Positions 37,403-51,400 of a stretch of DNA of 64,000 bases are shown in pieces; position 1 is the stretch's first letter; each line of letters starts with the position of its first letter. The stretch spans positions 3,100,001 through 3,164,000 of the forward strand of contig NZ_CBDDBS010000002.1 in assembly GCF_965225875.1 (NCBI RefSeq), given 5' to 3'. Under the pieces are notes generated by a model. The model was given only the letters and a program-made list of their open reading frames with translations. It was not told the DNA's origin and ran no database searches. The DNA comes from Haliscomenobacter sp965225875 (GTDB lineage: Bacteria; Bacteroidota; Bacteroidia; Chitinophagales; Saprospiraceae). A program made the position numbers and the translations under genes.

Positions 37403-37514
37403 TTAGGTGATTCCTTAAGTGCCTTAGGTTTCTCAGGTGGTGAAAGAAGCCCTTGCTACGCAGGTTTTTTTCTTTTTCACCACCTAAGAAACTTTAGAAA
37501 CCATAGTATCACCT
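37403..37514. repeat. Palindromic repeat B2
   Basis: Imperfect arms of about 45 bases: the left starts AGGTGATTCCTTAAGTGCC and the right ends with the complementary TATCACCT. Inner hairpin around TGCTACGCAGG and the shared core TTTTTTCTTTTTCACCACCT. It ends five bases before the stop of the 1180-residue protein gene and separates it from the convergent aminotransferase. Confidence 0.85.
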
Positions 37515-37518
37515 CAGA

Positions 37519-40500
37519 TTAAAAGTCCAATCCAAAGGACAAATACAACTTCGGCTTCTGGATCTGCTGCGTTTCAATTCCCCAGGCATAATCCGCCCGA
37601 ATGAAATACCCAAACAGCGTCGTCCGCGCTCCAAAACCATAACCTGCCACCAACGGATCCCGGAAATAATTAACCGTAGTTGTGATGAAAGGCCCATCGG
37701 GGAATTTTGAAGTATTCAATGGGTTGTCCTCGCGGTAAGGTGTTTTGCCTTCCCAGGCAGTACCAATGTCGAAGAAGCCAACCACCTGAAAATTCTTGAA
37801 CAATGGTGACTGAATGCGACGCGAGATGTAGCGGAACAATGGCACCCTCAATTCGGTATTCACCAGTGCAAAGGAGCTACCATTGCGGATGTTGATGGGG
37901 AACCCGCGCAGGTTGGCCGCCAGGGTTTGGAAAGCAAAATTGCCGCTAGGTACAGGAATATCGTTGTTTTGCTGAGGGAAAAGCCAGTTGTCCATTCCAC
38001 CCAGGAAGTAAAGGATCCGCTCCGAACCGAAGGAGGTACCCGCCGCAAAACGCCCTGCCAAAATCGAATGGCGCAAAATGCGTTGGTAATGCCTAAAGTC
38101 GGCACCCAGCACGGTCATGAAGCCTTTATTGAAATTAATGTCAAAATTGGATTCATCACCAACCGAGAATTTCTTTTGGGCTTCCGCAAAGACTCGATAA
38201 CGGGTACCCGTACGCAAGTTGAGGGCAATATCAACGGTGTTGTCAAACACGTATTCCATGCGCAATCCAATGCGTTGGCTGGTTTGATCAGGCACATTAT
38301 AGGTAGCACGATCGGTTGCCAGTTGTACCATGCGGTCGCGCCGTAGGGTAGTGGTGGCTCTGATGCTGCGGAAAACATCGAGTGGGTAGCGGATGCCGTA
38401 TTGCCCCAGCAGAATATTGTACTCCCGTCGACGGGGCACCAAAGTTGGGCTCTGGTCGTTGAAGCGCGTATTGCGCATGTAGACCGCGTAGGTTTGATCC
38501 AGGCGGTGTTTTTTATTGTTGAAGGTCACGAAGTATTCCGCACCATTGAAGGTAGTTGGAATCCGAATACCGCCTTCAAATTCATAGTCTTCAAAAAGAT
38601 CCTTGACATTTGCCTTGAGCAAAATTCCTGGAGGAGGTAACTGGTATCCATCCGGATTGGCAGCTGTACTTTCCATGCCTTCAAAGAGCAGCGAGTTGTC
38701 CATTTGTGAGGTCACAAAATCGGAACGGAACTGCAAACGATAGGGGATAGCCCGGGTTGGGTTGAGGATGTACACTTTGCGGTTCGTGGCCATTTTCAAT
38801 GGGAAACTCATACCGTTTACCGGCGCCAGGGTTTCGCTGGGCCGAGTTGTTGCGGGTGGGGGAGTGGTCGCTGGTTCAGTAGTGACAGCAGGCGTTTCTT
38901 CCGGTTTTTTCTCGGCTACGGAATTAGTGGGAGGAGGATTTCCAAACTCGCTTTGAAACAAGTACAATTCCTCCTGGTTCGTTTTGGTGGTTGTATCTTT
39001 GGGTGGTGCTTTAACCACAATCTCTACCTTTGGGGTATCTACCAGAATTGGTCGCACGGGCACCCCATTTGTCAACACTGGCATACCTGGAGTGGAAGCC
39101 GTATCTTTTACAAAAATCAAGTCTTCCATTTGTTTTTCCCGTGCTCTGAAGGCGGTGGTAGCTGGAGCACTGGAATTGGTAGGTGTCAGTCGGTTGGTGT
39201 AAAAAGATCGACGTCCCAATGCCGCATAAGATTCCACCAATTTTCCACTTTGTGGTGCGCTGTGCTGCTGGCTGATGTGGTAGGGGTAATTGGTTTCGAT
39301 GTGGGTAATCGCACGTTCCCGGATCACGGGACGTACCTGTACGGAGTCAATTTGGGTTGAATCCAATTTAGCCACTGATGAATCCATTGGCCACACCAGT
39401 TCGGTACCGTCTTTTAAATAAATATGCTGTAGATATTCGCGTACGAAAGTTTCTAAAAAACCCGATTCACGATTGTAGATGCCGTGCCGATCACTCAGAT
39501 ACGAAAAATAAGTGCTATCCACCTGCATCGGAAAACGTTCACTGGCCAAGGGAGTGTTCGTCACCCGTACAAACTCCTTGATTTCTCCCTTGAGGTCATA
39601 ATAAAACACATCCAGGGAGGCCACGGGCAAGATACTATCCGGCTTGATGTTGCGCAGGAAGATGTCTGGGCGATTGGAGGTAAAGAGGATACCTTTGCGA
39701 TTCCGGACATTGACCACCGCAGCATCCAGGTCGTCATAAATGTCGGCGGTGATGCGCTGGCTTTGGCGGGTACGTGGGGTATAGAGGAAAATATCGGATT
39801 GACCACTCACTTCCGCTGAAAAGAGGAGGGTAAAGTTGTCGACAAAATCGAGGCTGTAAACCCTTTGGTATTGCTCAGAAAGCAGCTCGGTGGTGATTTT
39901 CTTTTTGTAGACATCGTAGTTGGCCAGTTTCAGGTTATCCCGGCGCTCGTATAAAATGGTCAGTTGTTGCCCGGTTGGATTCCAGGCGATCAAGGGGTAA
40001 TTAAAATCGGTAGCCTGGAGAGCATTGCGGTAACCTTCCTTAAAAATTTTGGTTTTTTTCTTCTGTTGTAAGTCGTAGATGTAAACGTTGGCGCGCCCCA
40101 TGTCATTGAGCACATAAGCGACCTTGTTGCCATCAGGACTGAGTTTGAGTTGAGTCAGAGGTAATTGTTCCTTGCGTTTTTTCAGGGTAACGATTTGGGT
40201 TGCCTGGGGGTTTTGGCGGCCTTTGAGGTCTCCTTCGTAGCGGCTGCGGTAAAACTGATCCCATTCTTGTACTACCGACTGGAAAGATTGATCCATGACG
40301 TACAAGAACCCACTTTCTACACTGCGGTTGATGCGGGTGAGGTACAAGAGGTTGGACACCGCTGGGCGGCCATATTTTTCGCTGATGAAATACCACATGG
40401 ATTGTCCAGCCAGGCGGGGGAAATCATCGGCAAAACGTTCGAATTTTTTGTAGCGGCGGCTGAGTAGGATGTTGCGCAGTTCGTTGTCGCGTTCTACGTT

Positions 40501-41061
40501 CCAGGTTTGGCCAGCGTAGGCTACTAGACCTTCTTTGAACCAATTGGGCAAATTTAGCATTACTGCATTTTGCACAATCTCCTGGATGTTGGCTCCAAAC
40601 AACATGGTATTGAGGTAAACCGCTGCGATGCCTTCGCGCACTTGCTCACGCAGGTGTTGGTGGTTGCCATCGAAATAGACAAAGATGGTAGTGCCCGAAA
40701 CCTTGGTTTGGTTGTTGCTACTCACAAACAAGTCCTCCGAACCGATGTTGCTCTGTTTCACGTCGGTCGCGTCCGCGTACACGATGATCTGGAGCTTTTC
40801 GTTCATACGATGCTCCAGGAGAGCCTGGATCTCGTCGAAGTCGTACTCCGCCATTTGTACGACCTTATGGGCGGCATTGCGCGACTTACCGTAATAGTAC
40901 ACAAAGAAATTGTCGCTTTCGTACTGCGACCATTCATCGAAGTCTTTATGGTATTGGACGCGGTTCTTGCCAAATTTGACTTGGTTGCTACTCTGTGCCA
41001 ATGCGCCCACACTGAACAGCACAACTCCCATCAAACACAAGAGGTAAAGTCGCTTGATCAT
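37519..41061 (-). CDS. Exported MA-like peptidase/TolB-propeller/outer-membrane-barrel protein
   Basis: 1180 residues with a signal peptide (LLCLMGVVLFSVGALAQ). The N-terminal domain (about 25-260) resembles the MA-family metallopeptidase fold (YESDNFFVYYYGKSRN, LPNWFKEGLVAYAGQ), but the HExxH position reads REQVREGIA, so it is probably inactive. About residues 290-620 form a TolB/PD40-type propeller (LTQLKLSPDGNKVAYVLNDM). A Thr/Pro-rich linker follows (about 690-790), and the last 350 residues look like an outer-membrane beta-barrel of the surface-antigen type, ending LYLSFGLDF. Likely an outer-membrane assembly or surface protein. Domain borders are rough. Confidence 0.78.
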   Translation of the reverse strand: MIKRLYLLCLMGVVLFSVGALAQSSNQVKFGKNRVQYHKDFDEWSQYESDNFFVYYYGKSRNAAHKVVQMAEYDFDEIQALLEHRMNEKLQIIVYADATDVKQSNIGSEDLFVSSNNQTKVSGTTIFVYFDGNHQHLREQVREGIAAVYLNTMLFGANIQEIVQNAVMLNLPNWFKEGLVAYAGQTWNVERDNELRNILLSRRYKKFERFADDFPRLAGQSMWYFISEKYGRPAVSNLLYLTRINRSVESGFLYVMDQSFQSVVQEWDQFYRSRYEGDLKGRQNPQATQIVTLKKRKEQLPLTQLKLSPDGNKVAYVLNDMGRANVYIYDLQQKKKTKIFKEGYRNALQATDFNYPLIAWNPTGQQLTILYERRDNLKLANYDVYKKKITTELLSEQYQRVYSLDFVDNFTLLFSAEVSGQSDIFLYTPRTRQSQRITADIYDDLDAAVVNVRNRKGILFTSNRPDIFLRNIKPDSILPVASLDVFYYDLKGEIKEFVRVTNTPLASERFPMQVDSTYFSYLSDRHGIYNRESGFLETFVREYLQHIYLKDGTELVWPMDSSVAKLDSTQIDSVQVRPVIRERAITHIETNYPYHISQQHSAPQSGKLVESYAALGRRSFYTNRLTPTNSSAPATTAFRAREKQMEDLIFVKDTASTPGMPVLTNGVPVRPILVDTPKVEIVVKAPPKDTTTKTNQEELYLFQSEFGNPPPTNSVAEKKPEETPAVTTEPATTPPPATTRPSETLAPVNGMSFPLKMATNRKVYILNPTRAIPYRLQFRSDFVTSQMDNSLLFEGMESTAANPDGYQLPPPGILLKANVKDLFEDYEFEGGIRIPTTFNGAEYFVTFNNKKHRLDQTYAVYMRNTRFNDQSPTLVPRRREYNILLGQYGIRYPLDVFRSIRATTTLRRDRMVQLATDRATYNVPDQTSQRIGLRMEYVFDNTVDIALNLRTGTRYRVFAEAQKKFSVGDESNFDINFNKGFMTVLGADFRHYQRILRHSILAGRFAAGTSFGSERILYFLGGMDNWLFPQQNNDIPVPSGNFAFQTLAANLRGFPINIRNGSSFALVNTELRVPLFRYISRRIQSPLFKNFQVVGFFDIGTAWEGKTPYREDNPLNTSKFPDGPFITTTVNYFRDPLVAGYGFGARTTLFGYFIRADYAWGIETQQIQKPKLYLSFGLDF

Positions 41062-41220
41062 ACACTACTTATTTTGCTTAGAATATGACATAATCGTGCC
41101 ACATTCAGTTCATTTTGAGCAGAAAAAACCAGATAAAAAAAATAATCTACCCGATTCTCCATAACATACCTCTCAAATTAGCCATTTTTGTGAAAATGTA
41201 CAATCTAAATTAATAAAAGG

Positions 41221-41868
41221 ATGGCAAATGTTATCCAGCTTACGTTCAATCCTTTCCAGGAAAACACGTACGTTGTCTATGATGATACGAAGGAATGTAT
41301 AGTAGTGGATCCCGGCTGCTTGTTCCCCGATGAAAAAGCCGAGCTCTTGGAAACGATCCACCGCCTGGAGTTGCGCCCGGTCCGCCTAATCAATACGCAT
41401 TGCCACATCGACCATATTTTGGGCAATCACTTTATCTCGACTACTTTTAACCTGGTACTAGAAGCCCACCAGGGCGAACAGGTGGTGCTCGATACTGGGG
41501 TGCAGGTGGCCTCGATGTACCAAATTCCTTATCCTGAGCCTTCGCCTGCCATTGGCAAGTTTCTCACGGCGGGTGATGTGATTGAGTTTGGGGAAACCAA
41601 GCTCAAAGCCATTTTTACGCCCGGTCACTCCCCAGCTAGCCTTTCTTTTTACTGCGAAAAGGATCGTTTTGTACTCTCGGGCGATGTTTTGTTCAAAAAC
41701 AGCATCGGGCGCTACGACTTACCCGGCGGGAATTACCAAACCTTGATGAAAAACATTCGGGAAAAATTGATGGTACTGCCGGATGAGGTGAAGGTGTATT
41801 CCGGGCATGGCGTGGCGACGACGATTGGAGCGGAGAGGGGAGGGAATCCATTTTTGGTGGGGGAGTAG
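41221..41868 (+). CDS. MBL-fold metal-dependent hydrolase (glyoxalase II-like)
   Basis: 215 residues, starting MANVIQLTFNPFQENTYVVY. Metal ligands: NTHCHIDHILGNHF (about 59-72), GHSPASLSFY, SGDVLF and YSGHGVATTIG. It is the short MBL form common in Bacteroidota; hydroxyacylglutathione-type thioesterase activity is possible but not shown. It ends in a region dense in hairpins. Confidence 0.9.
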   Translation: MANVIQLTFNPFQENTYVVYDDTKECIVVDPGCLFPDEKAELLETIHRLELRPVRLINTHCHIDHILGNHFISTTFNLVLEAHQGEQVVLDTGVQVASMYQIPYPEPSPAIGKFLTAGDVIEFGETKLKAIFTPGHSPASLSFYCEKDRFVLSGDVLFKNSIGRYDLPGGNYQTLMKNIREKLMVLPDEVKVYSGHGVATTIGAERGGNPFLVGE

Positions 41869-41987
41869 GGGATGAATTGTGCCGCAGGTTGCGGGACAAA
41901 TGAAAAGATCAAGTTATCATTCTATGAGTTGGGGGAAAGATTCATTACCCAAGAACAGTCCTATCTTCCTCACTTTCAAGACCCTGC

Positions 41988-42181
41988 CAATCGCGGAGCG
42001 ATTGAATTCAGAATAGCCCCGGTCGTCCGGGGATTTTTCAGTTACGGGCTTGTTCCACAACCGCGGGAGCGGTTGAACCATTTTTGCTAGTCAGTTCAAC
42101 CACTGCCGTGGTTGGGACGCCTTGCTCCGACTTTTGTCCGCGGACGACCGCGGCTATGCAAGATTAAACCACTCCGTGGTT
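41988..42181. repeat. Hairpin cluster G (four related stems) with two GC-rich stems
   Basis: CAATCGCGGAGCGATTG, CAACCGCGGGAGCGGTTG, CAACCACTGCCGTGGTTG and AACCACTCCGTGGTT share a form while their stem bases change in pairs. Between them lie CCCCGGTCGTCCGGGG and CCGCGGACGACCGCGG, whose loops TCGT and ACGA are complementary. Confidence 0.8.
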
Positions 42182-42211
42182 AGGTGGATTGTGAGATTGT
42201 GGGCCTTGTAG

Positions 42212-42231
42212 AGACGCACGGCCGTGCGTCT
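42212..42231. repeat. Palindrome D1
   Basis: AGACGCACGGCCGTGCGTCT, a perfect 20-base palindrome. The outer AGACG/CGTCT is shared with D2 and D3; the inner ten bases differ but remain self-complementary. Confidence 0.9.
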
Positions 42232-42286
42232 TTTCCGGTTGGGTTGGGTGTTGGACAGGGTGTGTTGTTGGTCAGTCCCAGACACA

Positions 42287-42317
42287 CAAAAGCCCCATCC
42301 GAGTTAACGAATGAGGC
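42287..42317 (-). terminator. Terminator of the rRNA operon
   Basis: On the minus strand GCCTCATTCG pairs with CGGATGGGGC (two G-U pairs) around TTAACT, followed by TTTT. It lies about 18 bases past the 5S gene. Confidence 0.75.
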
Positions 42318-42334
42318 TGTATGTGTTGTATTGA

Positions 42335-42444
<110 letters not shown>

Positions 42445-42679
42445 AAGTCTTTGGTGAATGACGATTGTTTCGAATGTCGATTGACGAATCCTAGGTCACA
42501 ATCCCTAAAATATAGTTCATCAATGCATTTCCAGACTTTCATCATTGCTGACCTCAACCTGCGTTGAAGCCCCTTTGTATTTTCATGACAATTGGGTAGA
42601 AGTAGAATTTCTTTTAGAATAGGCACTCTAGGTTGTTCACGGGAGTGAGCTTTGACACCCACTCCCATCCATTCTTCTT
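42445..42679. other. 23S-5S spacer
   Basis: About 235 bases of transcribed spacer. No tRNA or clear repeat recognised; probably contains processing sites. Confidence 0.5.
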
Positions 42680-45413
<2,734 letters not shown>

Positions 45414-45499
45414 ACAAAACAATAAACACTTGGTTTATCGCCGTTCGTTAGTTGCCTAACGTGACTATTCTTTTTTTCTTTACTACTTCTAACCCAACT

Positions 45500-45511
45500 T
45501 GTCAATGAACT
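45500..45511 (-). promoter_or_regulatory. boxA-like antitermination site before 23S
   Basis: Minus strand AGTTCATTGACA, identical to a site in the 16S leader (47768-47779) and matching the E. coli rRNA boxA TGCTCTTTAACA at 8 of 12 positions. Expected to bind NusB/NusE. Confidence 0.6.
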
Positions 45512-45578
45512 CTTGTGAAATCTTCACCCCTACTCATCGATTTCCATTTGCCTACAATCGATTTTCTGATACCCTGAC

Positions 45579-45600
45579 GGGCAACCACATAGGGTTGCCC
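45579..45600. repeat. Palindromic repeat C4 inside the rRNA operon
   Basis: GGGCAACC/GGTTGCCC stem with loop ACATAG; same family as C1-C3 but within transcribed rRNA spacer. Confidence 0.8.
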
Positions 45601-45735
45601 CTATCCGGTGTGTTTCTTTCAGTGCTGTATAATAAGGTATCGAACCCCTTTTGATCCTTTGATCAAACGCCCCCTGCCAGGCTTATACATTTCTTCTGTC
45701 AATTTCCCACGAATGAATTCGTGGGCTGGGAATTG

Positions 45736-45814
<79 letters not shown>

Positions 45815-45818
45815 CTTG

Positions 45819-45892
45819 TAGTCTCAGGCGGACTTGAACCGCCGACCTCTACATTATCAGTGTAGCGCTCTAACCAGCTGAGCTATGAGACT
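45819..45892 (-). tRNA. tRNA-Ile (GAT)
   Basis: Acceptor AGTCTCA pairs with TGAGACT, anticodon loop CTGATAA (anticodon GAT), T-arm GGCGGTTCAAGTCCGCC. CCA is not encoded (the next bases are CAA), unlike the neighbouring tRNA-Ala. It is six bases upstream of tRNA-Ala in the transcript. Confidence 0.96.
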
Positions 45893-45946
45893 TTGACTGT
45901 CAAGTCTCAACTCCACTTCTTCTTTCCTCCACTCAATTTTCAGTAC

Positions 45947-45966
45947 AGACGTAACATGTTACGTCT
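45947..45966. repeat. Palindrome D2 in the 16S-tRNA spacer
   Basis: AGACGTAACATGTTACGTCT, a perfect 20-base palindrome related to D1 and D3. Confidence 0.9.
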
Positions 45967-46067
45967 CTTCACTCCATTCACACATGGGTTGAAGTAAGGT
46001 TTACTTCTTCTTTCCTAACCATAAGCTTTAACATCCTCGTTTTGTAGATGTGTGGATCGTTCTGTAG

Positions 46068-46087
46068 AGACGTTGCATGCAACGTCT
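46068..46087. repeat. Palindrome D3 next to the 16S 3' end
   Basis: AGACGTTGCATGCAACGTCT, a perfect 20-base palindrome about 20 bases past the 16S 3' end. Confidence 0.9.
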
Positions 46088-46107
46088 GTACGCGATTCAC
46101 ATGCTCT

Positions 46108-47622
<1,515 letters not shown>

Positions 47623-47767
47623 GTAATATCTTTTGTACGATCCGAAGATCGGTACGGTCGATTGTTAATGGACGTCTGAACCAAAAACCAAATAAAAATT
47701 GATCTTCAAGGTTCCGCTCATGGTTTCTAATAAAAAAGTAAATTATTCCTTACCTCAATTCCCATTG

Positions 47768-47779
47768 TGTCAATGAACT
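47768..47779 (-). promoter_or_regulatory. boxA-like antitermination site in the 16S leader
   Basis: Minus strand AGTTCATTGACA, identical over 12 bases (and in the preceding AAG) to the site before 23S. Confidence 0.6.
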
Positions 47780-47948
47780 CTTTGGCTTCCCTATCCCTAA
47801 ATTTCAGGCTCTGCAACCTTCCTCATTCAGGCATCTCTCAACCGTATTTTCAATTCCGATGAATTGGCATTTCATTCCGTCAAAACCCTTTGGTTTCAAC
47901 TCTTTCCGCTCTCTCCGTCACTCTTACAAGCAACTTCCTGCGGGGCAG

Positions 47949-47978
47949 CAAAGGTAGTATTCAACCTCGTTTCTGCAA
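47949..47978 (-). promoter_or_regulatory. rRNA operon promoter P3
   Basis: Minus strand TTG (47978-47976), 19-base spacer, TACCTTTG (47956-47949). Nearest to 16S of three tandem promoters. Confidence 0.7.
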
Positions 47979-48066
47979 AACTTTTTGAAGATTTTTTTCT
48001 TCTTTTTTTCGCAGCTACTCAACCTCTTTTCAACCTTATTTCTTGCCCTGCTTTTCAAAGCGGATG

Positions 48067-48098
48067 CAAATGTACAACATTTGCATTCTTTATTCCAA
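48067..48098 (-). promoter_or_regulatory. rRNA operon promoter P2
   Basis: Minus strand TTG (48098-48096), 21-base spacer, TACATTTG (48074-48067), followed by CATCCGCTTT as in P1. Confidence 0.72.
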
Positions 48099-48201
48099 AT
48101 TTTTGAGCGAGTTTTTTTGAAAGTTTTTTTTCAAGCCTTTTTAAGCCTCGAAATCAATTCCTTCCGTCCCTCACCAAATCGCCTTGCTTTTAAAGCGGAT
48201 G

Positions 48202-48232
48202 CAAAAGTAATTCCTACTTTTATTCCTTGCAA
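48202..48232 (-). promoter_or_regulatory. rRNA operon promoter P1
   Basis: Minus strand TTG (48232-48230), 20-base spacer, TACTTTTG (48209-48202), followed by CATCCGCTTT as in P2. Confidence 0.72.
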
Positions 48233-48467
48233 GCTTTAGTCAAGAAAAAAATCAAAAAAATGAAAATAGTGCTTTTGCTGTCTGTATATATATTAAGGTG
48301 TAGTTTTTGCGTTTTTGCCGCTGTGTCAATCCAAATTTCAATTCAGCGATATTTGCTAAATTCTTATTAACTTGCCAAGCTTGAAAACACCAACATAGAA
48401 AGTGTGGAATAAGCACACTAGTGTCGATTTTTCATTGTCTTTCTAAAACACCATAGGTCAGTAAACC

Positions 48468-51400
48468 GTGAGACAGCTCATTCCGCACTTCATACAGGAG
48501 CAATTCGATCAACGCAATTTGCACAACTCGCTGCAAGCCTACGTCATGTTCGTAGACTTATCGGGCTTTACACCCCTAACTGAAACCCTGATGGGTAAAG
48601 GGGGGCGCGGCGCAGAAGAGCTTTCCCTCATTTTAAAAGACATCTTCGAGCCCCTGGTGGAAGTGGTCTATACTCATGGCGGGTTCATCCCCTATTATGC
48701 TGGTGATGCATTTACCGCCATTTTCCCACAAAGCGAAGATTTGGGGGTAGACGTGTTTATGAATGCCGCCATTTCGGTGCGAGATCTTTTTAAACAGCGT
48801 TCCTATAAATTTGGTGCTTTTAAAATTGGGGTAAAAATTGGTCTTTCCTACGGTACAGTTGAATGGGGAATTGTTGGGCGCTACCACCGGGCCTTTTATT
48901 TCCGGGGAGATCCAGTGCTCAAAGCAGCGCTTTGCCAGGATATGGCTAAAAACCAGTCCTCCTCTATCGCACTGGATAGCGTATTGCTGAGCCAGCTACC
49001 CAGCAATACTGAGGTGATTCCCGTAGAAGATGGATTCTTTTGTTTGGGGGCCAACTTCAAAACACAACCAATCAATTTGCCCAATACCACTCTGCCAGAA
49101 TTGCGCAGGGACGTACTGGAGTTGTTTGTACCCGCTGAAGTCATCGATTACAGTCAGGTTGGGGAGTTCCGTACAGTTATTTCCGTTTTCATTGCTTTTG
49201 AAGGTGTGCCCAATCACGCCCTGCTGAACAAGTTTGCCGGAGTAGTGATTGAACAAATCAACAACTTCAGCGGCTATTTTAAAGAGATCGACTTTGGCGA
49301 CAAGGGTGGAGTGATGACTTGTTTTTTTGGAGCACCCGTTTCTTTTGAAAACAACATTGACCGCGCCCTGGAGTTTATCCATGCGCTCAACCAGGAGTTG
49401 TACGAATTGCGCGCCCAGTACGGCGTCCAGTTTAAAGCAGCAGCTACCGAGGGTACAGCTTATACCGGTTTGATCGGTGGACGCGAACGATTGCAATACG
49501 CAGCGGTGGGCAACCGGGTCAATTTGGCGGCCCGCATCATGTCTTATGGCGACTGGGAGGAAGTGCTCGTGGATGGGGAAATTCAAAAAAACCGCAACTT
49601 CAGCTTCCAACACCGGGGCGATATCCAATACAAAGGAATAAAGGGGGACATTCCCACCTATATATTAATGGGGCGGAATGAAAGTCGCCAGCAGGTATAC
49701 AGCGAAAACATGGTGGGCCGCGATGCCGAAATGTTTCGTTTGATCGATTTTACTACACCCCTGCTAGAGGGACGTCCTACGGGGATAGCCTACGTTTTTG
49801 GTGAAGCAGGTATTGGCAAAAGTCGCCTGAGCTACGAGTTAAAAGAAGCTTTGCTTCGCGATCAAAAGGTGCAGTGGTATACATGTCCGGCAGACCAGAT
49901 TTTGCGCAAACCCTTTAACCCCTTTATCTACTTCCTAAAAAACTACTTCGATCAAGCGCTGGAAAAAAATACGGCCCGCAACCTGCAACGTTTTGAGGCC
50001 CGTTTTCAACAATTGCTGGATAAACTTCAAGGCATTTCTGACGCGCATGCTTTGCGGGACGACCTTATCCGCACCAAATCCGTACTAGCCGCTCAGGTTG
50101 GAATTGTTTACTTCGACTCTCTGTGGGAGCAACTGGATGCCCGCGGGCGCTACCAAAATACCATTCAATCGATCATCGATTTGTTTTTGGCTGAATCGCT
50201 GATTCGCCCAGTGGTGATTGAACTGGAAGACACCCACTGGATCGATGAAAACTCGCAGGAATTGCTGGTTGAGTTGATCCGCTACCTGAAGCGTTATCCC
50301 ATATTTTTGCTGATGACTTCCCGTTATGGGGATGATGGGCAAAAACAAATGCTGTTGGACCCACTCCTGCTGGAAGCCCATCAGGTACGTGGTCCGCTGG
50401 AAATTGACCTCAATGTATTGCAACCCGAAGCGGTGCGCCAGTTTGCTGAAATCAAATTGCAGGGGGCTATTTCGGATACCTTCTTTGAGTTGCTGCAACG
50501 TGCAGCCAATAGCAATCCCTTTTACCTGGAGCAATTATTGGAGTATTTTTCTGAACAACAACTGATGCATAAGGTCAATGGCCTGTGGAACATCAAGGAT
50601 GAAAACATCCAGTTGTCCAGTTCGATCAACTCCATTCTGACCGCCCGGATCGACCGTTTGTCTTCCCTGGTCAAAGAAACCGTAAAAGCTGCCGCTGTAA
50701 TTGGACGTGAATTTGAAGTGACGGTGTTGACTGAGGTGATGAAGTACAATGAGGAGTTTTCCAAAAACAATCCTGATGTAGAGCTCCTCACCGAACAAAT
50801 TGGCGTGGCTGAAAAAGTCCAGATTTGGCGGGCCATGAACGAGTTGCGTTACATTTTCCGCCACTCCTTGCTGCGAGAGGCGGCGTACAGCATGCAGTTG
50901 CGGGCGCGTTTGCAGCAGCTGCACAAATTGATTGCTGAAGCCATCGAACGTTTGTACGCTGATCGCATCGACGAACGTTTTGTCGATCTCGCTTTTCACT
51001 ACGAACAAGCTGGGGTATTTGATAAAACCTGTTCTTACCTGCGCAAAGCCGGGGACTACGCCCGCCGCAACTTTCAAAACCAGCAGGCACTGGATTTGTA
51101 CGAAAAATTGCTGCACCTTTTGGGCAGTGAACAGGACATTGCCAGCCAAATCAAAACCCTGCTCAAAAAAGGGAAAATTCAGGAGTTGATTGGCAAATGG
51201 GACGAATGTGAACAGACCTACAAACATGCCCTTGAATTGGCCAAGCAGCACCGCGATGTCATCCTGCTGGGCCGGGCCCACAACAGCATGGGCCGGGTGG
51301 TCATGTTGCGTGGCGATTACACCGAGGCCATGCGTTATTACCAAAAGTCGGTGCTCCTGTTTGAGTCGGTGGATGATAAATTTGGTTTTGCCGAAGTGTA

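Larger units (their letters stand above)
41869..42285. other. Non-coding region with a cluster of short covarying hairpins
   Basis: About 420 bases between the MBL gene and the rRNA operon terminator. It holds four related hairpins (41988-42004, 42058-42075, 42097-42114, 42167-42181), two others with mutually complementary loops (42017-42032, 42138-42153) and palindrome D1 (42212-42231). An open reading of 72 codons crosses it but looks spurious. Confidence 0.75.
45414..45735. other. Spacer between tRNA-Ala and 23S
   Basis: About 320 bases. It contains a boxA-like site (45500-45511) and palindromic repeat C4 (45579-45600). No gene seen. Confidence 0.7.
47623..48467. other. rRNA leader and promoter region, no protein gene
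   Basis: About 845 bases, T-rich on the plus strand. It holds a boxA-like site and three tandem promoters for the rRNA operon. The two open readings in it (80 and 84 codons) have no protein-like features. The last 200 bases also serve as the upstream region of the double-cyclase gene. Confidence 0.75.

Noticed and set aside
41872..42090. 72-codon reading after the MBL gene
   Set aside because: It crosses the hairpin cluster; composition follows the repeats and no protein motif is seen.
47864..48239. Two readings of 80 and 84 codons upstream of 16S
   Set aside because: They are T-rich, Phe-rich readings through the rRNA promoter region, without protein-like features.
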